Positions 53,926-62,277 of a DNA stretch of 64,000 nt are shown in pieces. The stretch comes from Novosphingobium sp. MW5 (GTDB lineage: Bacteria > Pseudomonadota > Alphaproteobacteria > Sphingomonadales > Sphingomonadaceae), in the NCBI GenBank assembly GCA_025938935.1, contig JAPCWB010000001.1, forward strand, positions 868,001 through 932,000. Reading direction: 5' to 3'. Below the pieces are notes generated by a model. That model ran no database searches. It was given only the letters and a program-made list of their open reading frames with translations, and was not told the DNA's origin. Every line of letters starts with the position of its first letter. Position 1 is the stretch's first letter. The position numbers and the translations under genes were made by a program.

Positions 53926-54230
53926 CCCGTTCGACGCTCCTGAGGCACACGCTTGCAGCCGGGGCCGCACTTTGCGTGCTGGCGCTCGGCGGCTGCAACA
54001 AGAAGCCCGAGACCCAAGCCCAGGCTGGCGGCGAAATCCTTGAAGGATCGATCAGCGATGCCATGCTGCCGCTCGACACGGCCACCTCGCAGCCGCCGCT
54101 GGCGCCCAAGACCGTGACCTCCGACAAGAGCGATGGCGAAGCGGCGGCAAGCGAGGCCGACAAGGCCGAGGCCGCACCCGAGGCTGCCGCAGAGCCTGCG
54201 CCGAAGGCCCCCGCCGCAGAGCCGCAATAG
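53922..54230 (+). CDS. Small lipoprotein of unknown function
   Basis: A 102-residue protein with a signal peptide and lipobox (LALGGCNKK), so it should be lipidated at C24 or C25 and anchored in a membrane. The rest is acidic and alanine/proline-rich, with low complexity ([20 protein letters not shown]). No domain is evident. It is coupled to lipB by overlap, but a functional link is not shown. Confidence 0.75.
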   Translation: MTRSTLLRHTLAAGAALCVLALGGCNKKPETQAQAGGEILEGSISDAMLPLDTATSQPPLAPKTVTSDKSDGEAAASEADKAEAAPEAAAEPAPKAPAAEPQ

Positions 54231-54233
54231 GTC

Positions 54234-55124
54234 TTGGCCGAAACTGCTTCCCCGCCGCCGCCGCGCACCTGGCAATGGCGGCACTTCCTTGCCCTGCTGG
54301 CTGCGAATGCCGCGCTGGCGCTTGGACCCTGGTGGGTGCGCATGGCGGACTCCGGGCCGGTTTCGGCGGGCTTCTGGCGCTGTTTCCTCCCCCTCCCGCT
54401 GCTCTTCCTTTTCGCGCGGATGAGCGGCCAGCCGGTCACTGGTTTTCCGCGCCGCACCCTCCTGATCGTCTTTGCCGCCGGGCTGTTCTTCGGCGTGGAC
54501 ATTGCCACGTGGCACATCGGCATCGGCATGACGCGGCTGGGAAATGCCACGCTGTTCGGCAACGCCGGCAGCCTGATAGTGATGATCTGGGGCTTCGTTG
54601 CCCTTCGCCGCCGCCCGCACGGGGCAGAAGCGCTGGCCATCCTTGCCGCCATGGCCGGGGCCGGCATCCTGTTCGGCCGCAGCCTAGAGATCTCCACCCG
54701 CACCTTGGCCGGGGACCTGTTCAGCCTGTTCGCCGGTGTCTGCTACGCCTTTTACCTGATCCCGCTGCAAAAGGCGCGGGGGACGCTGGGCAACTGGTCG
54801 CTGCTCGCCTGGTCCAGCCTTGCCAGCGCGCTTCTGCTTTTGGCCGCGGCCTTGGCGCTGGGCGAGCCGGTCTGGCCCCGAACATGGTGGCCGGTTGTCG
54901 GCCTTGCCCTGTCCAGCCAGGTGCTGGGGCAGGGGCTGCTGGTCTATTCGCTCAGGCATTTCCGCCCGCTCGTGATCGGGCTGATGCTGCTGACCCAGCC
55001 GGTGATCGGGGTGATTGCGGGCTGGCTGGCGTTCGGCGAGACCGTGGGCGGAGTGGACCTGATCGGCATGGCGCTGGTCGCCTCTGCGCTGGTCATTGCG
55101 CGGGCGAGCGAGAGGAGCGCCTAG
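54234..55124 (+). CDS. EamA/DMT-superfamily transporter
   Basis: A 296-residue integral membrane protein with about ten helices in two EamA repeats (ILAAMAGAGILFGRSLEI; LVIGLMLLTQPVIGVIAG). It is a probable exporter of small metabolites. The TTG at 54234 gives the expected N-terminus (HFLALLAANAALALGPWWV follows); the first ATG is too late. It is close behind the lipoprotein gene on the same strand. Confidence 0.85.
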   Translation: MAETASPPPPRTWQWRHFLALLAANAALALGPWWVRMADSGPVSAGFWRCFLPLPLLFLFARMSGQPVTGFPRRTLLIVFAAGLFFGVDIATWHIGIGMTRLGNATLFGNAGSLIVMIWGFVALRRRPHGAEALAILAAMAGAGILFGRSLEISTRTLAGDLFSLFAGVCYAFYLIPLQKARGTLGNWSLLAWSSLASALLLLAAALALGEPVWPRTWWPVVGLALSSQVLGQGLLVYSLRHFRPLVIGLMLLTQPVIGVIAGWLAFGETVGGVDLIGMALVASALVIARASERSA

Positions 55125-55792
55125 CGGCGCCTTGCCGGCGCGCGCTTGTAGATGCCGGAAAAGGTCACGTTCATCCCGTCGCAGTCGCGTGTGGGATCGC
55201 TCCCGACCAGCCAGTCGCCCAAGAGGACGAAGCGGACCGAGCAGCCCTCGTCGATCAGGCTGTTGCCCTTGGGCCCGGCGGTGCCATCGATCTCTCCCAT
55301 GTTCGGGCCGCCGGGGCGCTCGCGCGGATCCGGGTTGCGGGTGGGCCAGAAGGCCATGCCCTTGACCGCTAGGCCGGCGCCTTTCCGCGTGAACGTGACA
55401 AAGCGCGCGCCATCGGACTGCCATTCGCCCAGCCATGCGGCGATCGCGGGCTGGGGGTTGACCGGCACGGTGGCCAGCCGCGCGCTTTCCATCCAGCCCG
55501 CCGTCCCGCCACCGCCGCCGGGATAGAACACGCAGGTCCAAGCGCCCTTGCTGCGCCCGGTTACCACCCGGTTACCGCCGATGAGATAGCTGCGCTGGCG
55601 GCAGCGTTCGCCGGCCTGTGGGCAGCCGTCCATGTCGCCATAAAAGCTGGCGCGGCCCTTGCCGGTGATGGCCGCCAGCCCGGGCGCCGGATTGCTCTCC
55701 GCGAACAGGCCATTGCGGCACATGCCGTCGTCATCGGAAGCGTGTGCGGTGACTGGCAGAGCCAGGACTGCAAGCAGGGGAAGGACGCGCAT
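55121..55792 (-). CDS. Hypothetical secreted protein
   Basis: A 223-residue protein with a signal peptide (LPLLAVLALPVTAHA) and six or more cysteines (CRNG, CPQ, CRQR, CVFYP, CSVRF, CDGMN), likely forming disulfides in the periplasm. It contains GDMDGCPQAGERCRQRSYLI but no known domain. It overlaps the end of the exporter gene by four bases. The ATG at 55792 is chosen as it begins the signal peptide. Confidence 0.7.
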   Translation of the reverse strand: MRVLPLLAVLALPVTAHASDDDGMCRNGLFAESNPAPGLAAITGKGRASFYGDMDGCPQAGERCRQRSYLIGGNRVVTGRSKGAWTCVFYPGGGGGTAGWMESARLATVPVNPQPAIAAWLGEWQSDGARFVTFTRKGAGLAVKGMAFWPTRNPDPRERPGGPNMGEIDGTAGPKGNSLIDEGCSVRFVLLGDWLVGSDPTRDCDGMNVTFSGIYKRAPARRR

Positions 55793-55844
55793 GGGGCAAA
55801 CGTAGCGCCGGTCTTTCAGCCCGCCAATCCCCACGAATGCGGTC

Positions 55845-56459
55845 CTATTGCAAGGTCGCGCGTTCGTCGTCGCTGTCGCGGCGGCCGTAGAACTGCATCA
55901 GCTGCACCATCAGCTCGCAGCGTTCGGAAATCGTCCCCGCTTCCAGCAGCGCCTGCTTTGACGCGGGGTCAAAGGGCGCGATCTGAGAGACGCCGTTGAT
56001 CAGTGATACATCGTCGAGCCGGGCGACCGATTCCCAGTCGACCCCGTAACCCTGCGCTTCGGCAAAGCGGCGCGCTTCACGCTCGAAGCCGGCGCGTTCG
56101 ATTGCGGCCAGCGCTTCCTCGACCGGCTCCTCGATCAGCTCGCCCTCGATCTGGCGGAACGGGGTGGTGACATCGAGCTCGCGGAGCACACGGAATCGCG
56201 CCTCGCCGACCAGCACGATGTTGAAGCGGCCATCCTCCAGTGCCTCGACCTCGTCGATCTTGCCAAGGCAGCCCACGGCATAGAGCGGCGCGCCTTCCTC
56301 GGCCCGCTGCGGCTGGATCATGCCGATGCGCCGGTCACGCGCGAGCGAGTCGGTGACCATGGCGCGGTAACGCGGCTCGAAAATGTGCAGGGGCAATTGC
56401 AGGCCCGGAAACAGGATCGCGCCGGGCAGCGGAAAGATCGAGATGCGCGTGCCTGCCAT
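55845..56459 (-). CDS. LON peptidase substrate-binding domain protein
   Basis: A 204-residue protein with the LON N-terminal (PUA-like) domain: ISIFPLPGAILFPGLQLPLH, FEPRYRAMV, RRIGMIQP and GCLGKIDEVE. It has no protease domain. Its function in alphaproteobacteria is not settled. It follows the YbbN gene by two bases on the same strand and is therefore cotranscribed. The ATG at 56459 gives the family N-terminus. Confidence 0.92.
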   Translation of the reverse strand: MAGTRISIFPLPGAILFPGLQLPLHIFEPRYRAMVTDSLARDRRIGMIQPQRAEEGAPLYAVGCLGKIDEVEALEDGRFNIVLVGEARFRVLRELDVTTPFRQIEGELIEEPVEEALAAIERAGFEREARRFAEAQGYGVDWESVARLDDVSLINGVSQIAPFDPASKQALLEAGTISERCELMVQLMQFYGRRDSDDERATLQ

Positions 56460-56461
56460 GG

Positions 56462-57373
56462 TCAGCCGAACAGGACCGTCGAAAGCTTGCGCCGGGTAGC
56501 GGAAACCCAAGGGTCTTCCAGCCCGATCGCCTCAAAGATCTGCAGCAGCTTGGTCCGCGCGGCACCTTCGTTCCATTCGCGGTCGGCGGCAATCATGCGC
56601 AGCAGCGTCTCCGCTGCGGCATCGCGATCCCCGGCGGCAAAGGCGGCGCTGGCCCAGGCGAACTGCTTGTCCATGTCGGCGGGAGATTCGGCCGCGGCGG
56701 CGCGGAGCGCGGCAAGTTCGCTCTCCTCGGGCCGGTCCGCCGCGAGTTCGAGCGCGGCCTTGGCCTGGGCCAGCGCGGGATCGCTGGCCATGTCCGGATT
56801 GAGCGCCTCCACCACGGCCCGTGCCTCTTCCACCTGCCCGGCCATGGCCAGCGCGCGGATCAGCCCGGCATGGGCGGCAACCGAATCGGGCGCGATCTCG
56901 ACGATCTGGGAAAAGATGCCGGCCGCCCGCTCGCCGTCGCCCGATGCCAGTACGTCTTCACCCATGGCGATCAGCGGGGCGATGTCCTGTGCCGGATCGC
57001 CGCCGCCCGGCTGGACCGGCAGCTTGGCAAGCAACTGGTCGAGCATCTGCCGCAATTGCGATTCGCTGCGCGCATTGGTGAGGTCGGCAATGGGTTGTCC
57101 CTGGAACAGGGCATAGACCGTTGGGATCGATTTGACTTGGAACTGGCCGGCGATGAAGCCTTCCTCATCGACATTGATCTTGGCGAGCACCACGCCCCTG
57201 TCCGCATATTCGGCGCAGACCTTTTCCAGTACCGGTGCAAGTGCCTTGCACGGGCCGCACCATTCGGCCCAGAAATCGAGCACGACCAGTTGGGTCATCG
57301 ACGGTTCCACCACCGTGCTGCGGAAGCGTTCGACGGCCTTCTGTTCCTCGATGTTCAGTCCCATGCTCGCCAC
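56462..57373 (-). CDS. ybbN: Thioredoxin/TPR co-chaperone (YbbN/CnoX-like)
   Basis: A protein of about 303 residues with a thioredoxin domain (DFWAEWCGPCKALAPVLEKV, residues about 30-50, with the CGPC active site) followed by TPR-like helical repeats (AQVEEARAVVEALNP; AAETLLRMIAADREWNEGA). It protects or reduces proteins as a holdase. The GTG at 57373 has AAGGAG seven bases upstream, while the ATG at 57364 is too far from it. Confidence 0.93.
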   Translation of the reverse strand: MASMGLNIEEQKAVERFRSTVVEPSMTQLVVLDFWAEWCGPCKALAPVLEKVCAEYADRGVVLAKINVDEEGFIAGQFQVKSIPTVYALFQGQPIADLTNARSESQLRQMLDQLLAKLPVQPGGGDPAQDIAPLIAMGEDVLASGDGERAAGIFSQIVEIAPDSVAAHAGLIRALAMAGQVEEARAVVEALNPDMASDPALAQAKAALELAADRPEESELAALRAAAAESPADMDKQFAWASAAFAAGDRDAAAETLLRMIAADREWNEGAARTKLLQIFEAIGLEDPWVSATRRKLSTVLFG

Positions 57374-57548
57374 GCGCAAACTCCTTTTCGACAAGCGCCT
57401 TATGTGGGCCCTGCCACGATTTTGTGAAGGCCGGAAGCGCGGTGCAGGTGCGGATTGCATTTTCCTTGAAGAATCCCCTTGGCAAGCCCGAAAGGCGCTG
57501 CTAATCGCGCGCCTCACCCGGACGGCCCAGCCGTTCCAAGGCGCCAGA

Positions 57549-57623
57549 GCGGGCGTAGCTCAGGGGTAGAGCACAACCTTGCCAAGGTTGGGGTCGAGGG
57601 TTCGAATCCCTTCGCCCGCTCCA
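57549..57623 (+). tRNA. tRNA-Gly (anticodon GCC)
   Basis: A complete 75-base tRNA with encoded CCA. The acceptor GCGGGCG pairs with CGCCCGC; the D arm GCTC-AGGGGTA-GAGC, anticodon arm AACCT-TGCCAAG-GTT with GCC at positions 34-36, and T arm AGGG-TTCGAAT-CCCT are all present. It is a normal functional-looking gene. Confidence 0.96.
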
Positions 57624-57687
57624 GTTTTCTTCACATCACCAAAGTGTTCCGCGTCCTTTCCGGCGCGACAGGCGCGGCTTTGCCGTT

Positions 57688-58145
57688 TCAGTCGGACTGC
57701 GGCAGCGGCTCGCCATTGCCTTCAGGCGGTGCACGCAGCAGCAGGTGGCTGAAGTCCCCCTTGCGCGCCAGGGCATCGGCCAGCGAGTAACCGTCAAGGA
57801 CTGCAAGGAAGGCCATCAGCGCCTCGTCGAACATGCTGGTCAGGCCGCAGGCCGGGGCGATCAGGCATGATCCGCATTCGACCAGGTCGAAGTCCGCCTC
57901 CGTATGGCGTACGAGCGGGCCGATCAGGATCTGTTCGGGGGGCGTGCCAGCCGGATGCCGCCGCGCCTGCCGCGCACGCTTTCGACATAGCCTGCGCCGA
58001 CCAGGTCGCTGACCACTTTCATAAGGTGGCTTTGCGAGACACCATAAGCGCGCGAAATTTCCGCGATCGAGGCGAGGCGCGCGGGTTCCCGGCCCAGGAA
58101 AAGCAGCACGCGCAGGGCGAAATCAGTGTAGCGGGTCAGGCGCAC
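57688..58145 (-). CDS. Rrf2-family NsrR-like transcriptional regulator (frameshifted)
   Basis: About 151 codons. The N-terminal winged helix (LTRYTDFALRVLLFLGREPA; YGVSQSHLMKVVSDLVGAGY) is Rrf2 type. The C-terminal half has the three cysteines CGSCLIAPAC of the NsrR [Fe-S] cluster group, known to sense nitric oxide. The frame breaks at the six-G run (57937-57942); one further base gives LARPPEQILIGPL, the expected sequence. The start is GTG at 58145. It is divergent from haemoglobin and alternative oxidase genes, which it probably represses. Confidence 0.85.
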
Positions 58146-58166
58146 AGGCGCTCTCCAAAAATCATT

Positions 58167-58216
58167 CAAACAGTTTGCATCATTTACTACGATTGTATAT
58201 ATGCATTTCATATGAA
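58167..58216. promoter_or_regulatory. Divergent operator region with two palindromes (NsrR-type candidate)
   Basis: CAAACAGTTTG (58167-58177) and TTCATATGAA (58207-58216) are perfect palindromes in the gap between the NsrR-like gene and the haemoglobin gene. A promoter-like TTGCAT (58175) and TATATG (58198) pair with 17-base spacing lies between and over them. Repression by the neighbouring regulator is inferred. Confidence 0.5.
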
Positions 58217-58231
58217 TGATTGGAGCGAGTC

Positions 58232-58645
58232 GTGGAACAGCTTTCCCTCGATGAAGCAGCGCTGACGCGGCTGGTGCCGGCCTTCTATGCCCGCATCCGC
58301 GCTGACGAGGTGCTGGGCCCCATCTTCAACTCGGCGATCAGCGAATGGCCCGGGCACCTCGAAAAACTGACGGCCTTCTGGTCCTCGGTCATGCTGACCA
58401 GCGGCCGCTACAAGGGCCAGCCGGTTCCGGCGCACCTCAAGCACCGGGAGGCGATGACCGCGGCGAATTTCGCGCGCTGGCTTGGCCTGTGGCGCGAAGT
58501 GACCAGCGAAATGATGCAGCCGCCCGCAGCTGCCGAACTTCAGGCCAAGGCCGAACGCATCGCCGAAAGCCTGCAACTGGCGGTATCTTTCCGCCTGCCT
58601 CCCGCCCGGGGCAACCTCTCCCTCAACCCAGCAGAAGCGAACTGA
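58232..58645 (+). CDS. Group III truncated haemoglobin
   Basis: A 137-residue protein of the group III truncated haemoglobins. PAFYARIRADEVLGPIFN, the H-containing WPGHLEKLTAFWSSVML with proximal-side tryptophan, and YKGQPVPAHL followed by the haem-binding His in KHREAM are typical. Such proteins are linked to nitric oxide and low-oxygen handling. The GTG at 58232 has GGAG at six bases and fits the family N-terminus; a TTG at 58220 is possible. The alternative oxidase gene starts four bases after its stop. Confidence 0.9.
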   Translation: MEQLSLDEAALTRLVPAFYARIRADEVLGPIFNSAISEWPGHLEKLTAFWSSVMLTSGRYKGQPVPAHLKHREAMTAANFARWLGLWREVTSEMMQPPAAAELQAKAERIAESLQLAVSFRLPPARGNLSLNPAEAN

Positions 58646-58649
58646 TTCC

Positions 58650-59336
58650 ATGGCACAGGTCCCCTTCGTCGATACCGGCATCCATCACGCCCCGCGCGAC
58701 TGGCGCGACCGGGTGGCACTTGGCTTCACTAAGGTCCTGCGGTGGAGCGCCGACACCTTTTTCGCCAAGCGCTATGGCCACCGCGCCATCGTGCTCGAAA
58801 CGGTTGCCGCGGTTCCCGGAATGGTTGGTGCAACCGTCAATCACCTGCGCTGCCTGCGCCGGATGTGCGATGACAATGGCTGGATCCGGACCCTGATGGA
58901 GGAAGCCGAAAACGAACGCATGCACCTGATGACCTTCATCGAGGTCGCCCAGCCCACCTTGTTCGAACGCATGGTGATCATGGCGGTGCAATGGGTCTTC
59001 TACATCGGCTTTTTCACGCTCTACCTGGTGAGCCCGCGCACCGCGCACCGCATCGTCGGCTATTTCGAGGAAGAGGCGGTGATCAGCTATACCCTCTACC
59101 TGCGCGAGATTGACGAAGGCCGCAGCGCCAACCCGCCCGCACCCGCGATCGCGCGCCATTACTGGCAAATGGATGACACTGCCAGGCTGCGCGACGTCGT
59201 CCTTCTGGTCCGCGCGGACGAGGCGCATCACCGCGACATCAACCACGGCATGGCGAACACCCTGGCGGGATATGAAGCCTCAGCCGATCCGGCCCCCTAT
59301 CCGGCCCACGCCGACACCATCCGCCGGGCCGCGTAA
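58650..59336 (+). CDS. aox: Alternative oxidase (AOX)
   Basis: A 228-residue ubiquinol oxidase of the di-iron alternative type. The four iron-binding motifs are present: LMEEAENERMHLM, FEEEAVISY and RADEAHHRDINH. Two membrane-associated hydrophobic stretches (MVIMAVQWVFYIGFFTLYLV) fit. It bypasses the bc1 complex and cytochrome oxidase and is not poisoned by nitric oxide or cyanide. It sits between the truncated haemoglobin and a DUF1971 gene, suggesting one NO-responsive operon. Such bacterial AOX is known mainly from Novosphingobium-like sphingomonads. Confidence 0.95.
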   Translation: MAQVPFVDTGIHHAPRDWRDRVALGFTKVLRWSADTFFAKRYGHRAIVLETVAAVPGMVGATVNHLRCLRRMCDDNGWIRTLMEEAENERMHLMTFIEVAQPTLFERMVIMAVQWVFYIGFFTLYLVSPRTAHRIVGYFEEEAVISYTLYLREIDEGRSANPPAPAIARHYWQMDDTARLRDVVLLVRADEAHHRDINHGMANTLAGYEASADPAPYPAHADTIRRAA

Positions 59337-59337
59337 G

Positions 59338-59616
59338 GTGACGGTGCCGCGGCCCTACCGCTCGACCCCGGTGTTCGACGATCTCACTCTGCCGCAAGCC
59401 CTGCGCAGCGAGCATTCGACCAAGGCCGGGGTCTGGGGCGTGATCCGCGTGATCGAGGGTGAGTTGCGGCTGACCACGATCGATCCTCCGCGCGAGCAGG
59501 TCCTGTCGCCCGGGTGTCCCGGCTTGCTCGAGCCGCAGCAACCGCATTTCGTTACGCCTCTCGGCCCAATGCGGATGCAAATCGACTTTTACGATGAACG
59601 GCCTTCGATGGCCTGA
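59338..59616 (+). CDS. DUF1971 domain protein (YeaR-like)
   Basis: A 92-residue single-domain protein. PYRSTPVFDDLTLPQALRSE followed by GVWGVIRVIEGELRLTTI and PQQPHFVTPLGPMRMQIDFY is the DUF1971 pattern, found in E. coli YeaR, whose expression is nitrate- and NO-controlled. The GTG at 59338 is one base after the AOX stop, so it is probably coupled. This supports an NO-stress operon. Confidence 0.85.
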   Translation: MTVPRPYRSTPVFDDLTLPQALRSEHSTKAGVWGVIRVIEGELRLTTIDPPREQVLSPGCPGLLEPQQPHFVTPLGPMRMQIDFYDERPSMA

Positions 59617-59633
59617 CTTACAGGAGAACCGCC

Positions 59634-60077
59634 ATGGCCTTTGCCCGCTCAGCGCAGATCGCTCCCCTCCAGGTCTTGTCCGACCAGATCACACTGCTTC
59701 ATCGATCTGCCGATTCGCCCTGCGAGATGTCCGTCATGGTTGCAGAGGTACCGCCCGGCGGCGGCGTGCCCCCGCATAGCCACGCCCGTGAGGAGGAGGG
59801 CTATTTCGTGCTCGCAGGCACGCTGGAACTGACGATCGGGGCCGAGACCCGCGTTCTTGCGCCCGGTGACTTCGGCCATGTGCCGCCCCAAACGGTCCAT
59901 GGCTATGCCAATAACGGACCTGTGCCCGTCCGCTTCCTCGCATGGACGGTCGGCGGGCCGATCGACCGCTTCTTCGAGGCGATGAGCCGGGACGTGCACG
60001 AAATGCCGCGCGATGCAGGAATCATGGCAGAACTGACTTCCCGCTTTGGCATTGCCATGGAAGGATGGCCTGCATGA
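59634..60077 (+). CDS. Cupin-domain protein
   Basis: A 147-residue cupin. VPPGGGVPPHSHAREEEGYF and LAPGDFGHVPPQTVHGYANN are the two cupin motifs, with metal-ligand H-x-H, E and H positions. Its function may be sensing, isomerase or dioxygenase activity; the substrate is unknown. AGGAG lies before the ATG at 59634. Its stop overlaps the start of the next gene. Confidence 0.85.
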   Translation: MAFARSAQIAPLQVLSDQITLLHRSADSPCEMSVMVAEVPPGGGVPPHSHAREEEGYFVLAGTLELTIGAETRVLAPGDFGHVPPQTVHGYANNGPVPVRFLAWTVGGPIDRFFEAMSRDVHEMPRDAGIMAELTSRFGIAMEGWPA

Positions 60078-60493
60078 CGCGCGCCCTTGCCATGGCTGCC
60101 TGCATTTCGGCCCTGATCGCCGCCACGAATGCCCATGCGCAAAGCGTGCCCCGCGAAGCCGCCGGGCGCTGCCAATATCCCGATGCGGCCAAAGACTATG
60201 CGGCTGAAACGACCTTCATCGCCTGCGATGGCGTGGCCGTAGAAGACAAGGGACAGGGCGTCGTGCTCAATTTCCTGCGCAAGGGTTGGGGGCAATCGGA
60301 CCGCTTTTACGGTCAGGTGCATGGCGGCGACATCCGCATCTCGCGTGTCGCGCTGCGCAAGGCCGAGGCGCGCGATGCGCAGGGGACCTGCCGCCTGACT
60401 TATAGGACGGACGGCCGCCTGTCGGTCGCCAGCTGCCTGGTGAAATCGCGCGCCCGGTGGATTGCCGCCAACTTCGTGGCCAGCGGCTTCTGA
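60074..60493 (+). CDS. Hypothetical secreted protein
   Basis: A 139-residue protein with a signal peptide (MAACISALIAATNAHA). It contains three cysteines (CQYPD, IACDG, CRLTY, CLVK) and a beta-rich body, with no domain I can name. It overlaps the cupin stop by ATGA and so is likely coexpressed with it. Confidence 0.7.
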   Translation: MTRALAMAACISALIAATNAHAQSVPREAAGRCQYPDAAKDYAAETTFIACDGVAVEDKGQGVVLNFLRKGWGQSDRFYGQVHGGDIRISRVALRKAEARDAQGTCRLTYRTDGRLSVASCLVKSRARWIAANFVASGF

Positions 60494-60497
60494 CCTC

Positions 60498-61651
60498 TCA
60501 AATGCCGAAGCGTTCCCGGTAGAAGGCGAACCTTGCCCGCAATGCCTCCTTGTCTAGCCCGTAGTCGGCCGGGTCGATGGAGCGGGTGCCGTGCTTGTCG
60601 CGCGGCGTATTTTCGCGCCATTTGCGCATGCCTTCGCGGGCCTGGGGGTGAGTTCCTCGCCAAGCCAGCGGTACAGCGCCTCGATCGCGGGCCATGGGTC
60701 GGACTGGAATTCGGCGAACTTCACGTCGAAGAAGCGCGCGTCGTTTGCGCCTTCGCGGAACTTGATCACGCGGCTCATGCCAAGCTCGCAGTATTCGATG
60801 TTCACCGCCCCCAGCCACGCCTTGTCGACGCTCTCGGTAAAGGGCTTGGTATATTCGAAATAGAGGTCGGCGACCGAGGTGACGACGTCCGCCGGATCGC
60901 GGTGCGTCATCCAGAAGCGGGCATCGGGAAAGACGGAATTCAGGTCATCGATCCAAAGGATGTGGCTGGGGTTCTTCAGCCGCCAATGGGTGTTCGGACC
61001 CAGCGCCGAAGGGCAGCGCCATTGCAGCAGCTTTAGCGCACGTTTCAGCCAGCGGTACGTGCTCTTGAGGTCAGCTTCGTGGTGCAGCCAGTGCACGTAG
61101 GAGCGCACCTGATGCATCGCCTGAAAGATTTGCGCCTTGAAATCCATGCCCATGATCAGCTGGCATTCGGTGGGCGAGGTCGCGGTGCTAGGCAGCATCT
61201 GCTTGGCGCGCGGGAAGCGTTCGTCGCGGAGCTTCATCGATGCCTCGGCCATGGCGATGCGGGGGTCGGTATCATAGGTCGCGGTTTCGGGCGGCGGGCA
61301 AAGCTGCATCGGCTCCCAGGTGCGCAGCGTGCGGACGGCGGGGTCCTCGCCCAGCATGCAGGAAAAGGCAGTCGAGCCTGTGCGCGGCAGGCCAAGGCCG
61401 ATCAGCGGGGCGACGATCTGCTCATCATCGATCTCGGGATGGCGGGCATACCAGCTTTCGACTTCGAGCCGCTGCTTGAGCAGGTCGACCACCATGCCGT
61501 CGAACACGGCTGCGCCCATCTGGGTGTGGTGCGCCTCGGTCTCGGCTGAGTGGACGAGGCGTTCGAGTCCTTCCTGCCAGCCGTCCGCGCCGAAATCATC
61601 GAACTGCGCGGCCTGTTTCGCGCGCTCGATAAGCCCCTCGATCCGGTTCAC
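60498..61651 (-). CDS. Sulfotransferase family protein (frameshifted)
   Basis: About 384 codons. The PAPS-binding 5'-phosphosulfate loop is seen as IGLGLPRTGSTAFS near residue 83-97, and a 3'-phosphate-binding region as PDARFWMTHRDPADVVTS. It resembles the LPS/lipid-type sulfotransferases common in alphaproteobacteria; the acceptor is unknown. The frame changes at the five-G run at 60644-60648 (coding strand CCCCC), where one missing base separates LGEELTP from QAREGMRKWREN. The stop at 60498 is in the restored frame. Confidence 0.88.
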
Positions 61652-61704
61652 CCACGCTCTCCGACTTGCTGTTTTGCCCAGCCTAGCGCAATTCTGCCGA
61701 ACCC

Positions 61705-62277
61705 ATGAGCCGCCCAGCCGATATCATGATTGCCCTGCTCGGAGCAGGACGTGCGAGCCGCTTTGGCGCGGACAAGCTGTCGCAGCCCTGTGCGGGCAGG
61801 CCGCTGGGGCAGTGGGCGCTGGAGGCGGCGCAGGGGACCGGGCTGCCGGTGGTGTGGATTGCTGGGCACGCCGCGCCGGATTTCGTGACTTGCCAAGTGG
61901 CGCTCAACCCGCAGGCGGCGGAGGGCATGGGAACCTCCGTTGCCCTCGCCGCGCGGCTGGCGCGCGAGCGAGAGGCTGGGGCGCTGCTGGTCATGCTCGC
62001 CGACATGCCGCTGGTGAGCCCGGCGCTGCTGGCGCGGCTGATCGCGGCGGGATCGCCTGCGGCATGTTCCTACGACTTTGAGCCCGGCGCGCCCGCACTC
62101 ATTCCCGCCGCGCTGTTCGGGGAACTGGAAGCGCTGTCGGGCGATCAGGGCGCGGCAAGGGTCCTGCGCGGGCGCGGCGATGTCTCGCTGGTTTACGCCC
62201 GCGCCGAGGACCTGCTTGATGTCGATACCCCTCAGGCGCTGGCTGAAGCCGAACGCCTGTTAGGGGAACGCGCCTAG
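61705..62277 (+). CDS. MobA/MocA-like molybdenum cofactor nucleotidyltransferase
   Basis: A 190-residue NTP-transferase-fold protein. LLGAGRASRFGADKL is the nucleotide-binding loop and VMLADMPLVSP the metal-binding aspartate region. The group includes MocA, which adds cytidine to molybdopterin for xanthine-dehydrogenase-type enzymes. It could mature the molybdoenzyme whose iron-sulphur subunit lies at 48486, but no direct linkage exists. It overlaps the convergent Rieske gene end by four bases. Confidence 0.85.
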   Translation: MSRPADIMIALLGAGRASRFGADKLSQPCAGRPLGQWALEAAQGTGLPVVWIAGHAAPDFVTCQVALNPQAAEGMGTSVALAARLAREREAGALLVMLADMPLVSPALLARLIAAGSPAACSYDFEPGAPALIPAALFGELEALSGDQGAARVLRGRGDVSLVYARAEDLLDVDTPQALAEAERLLGERA

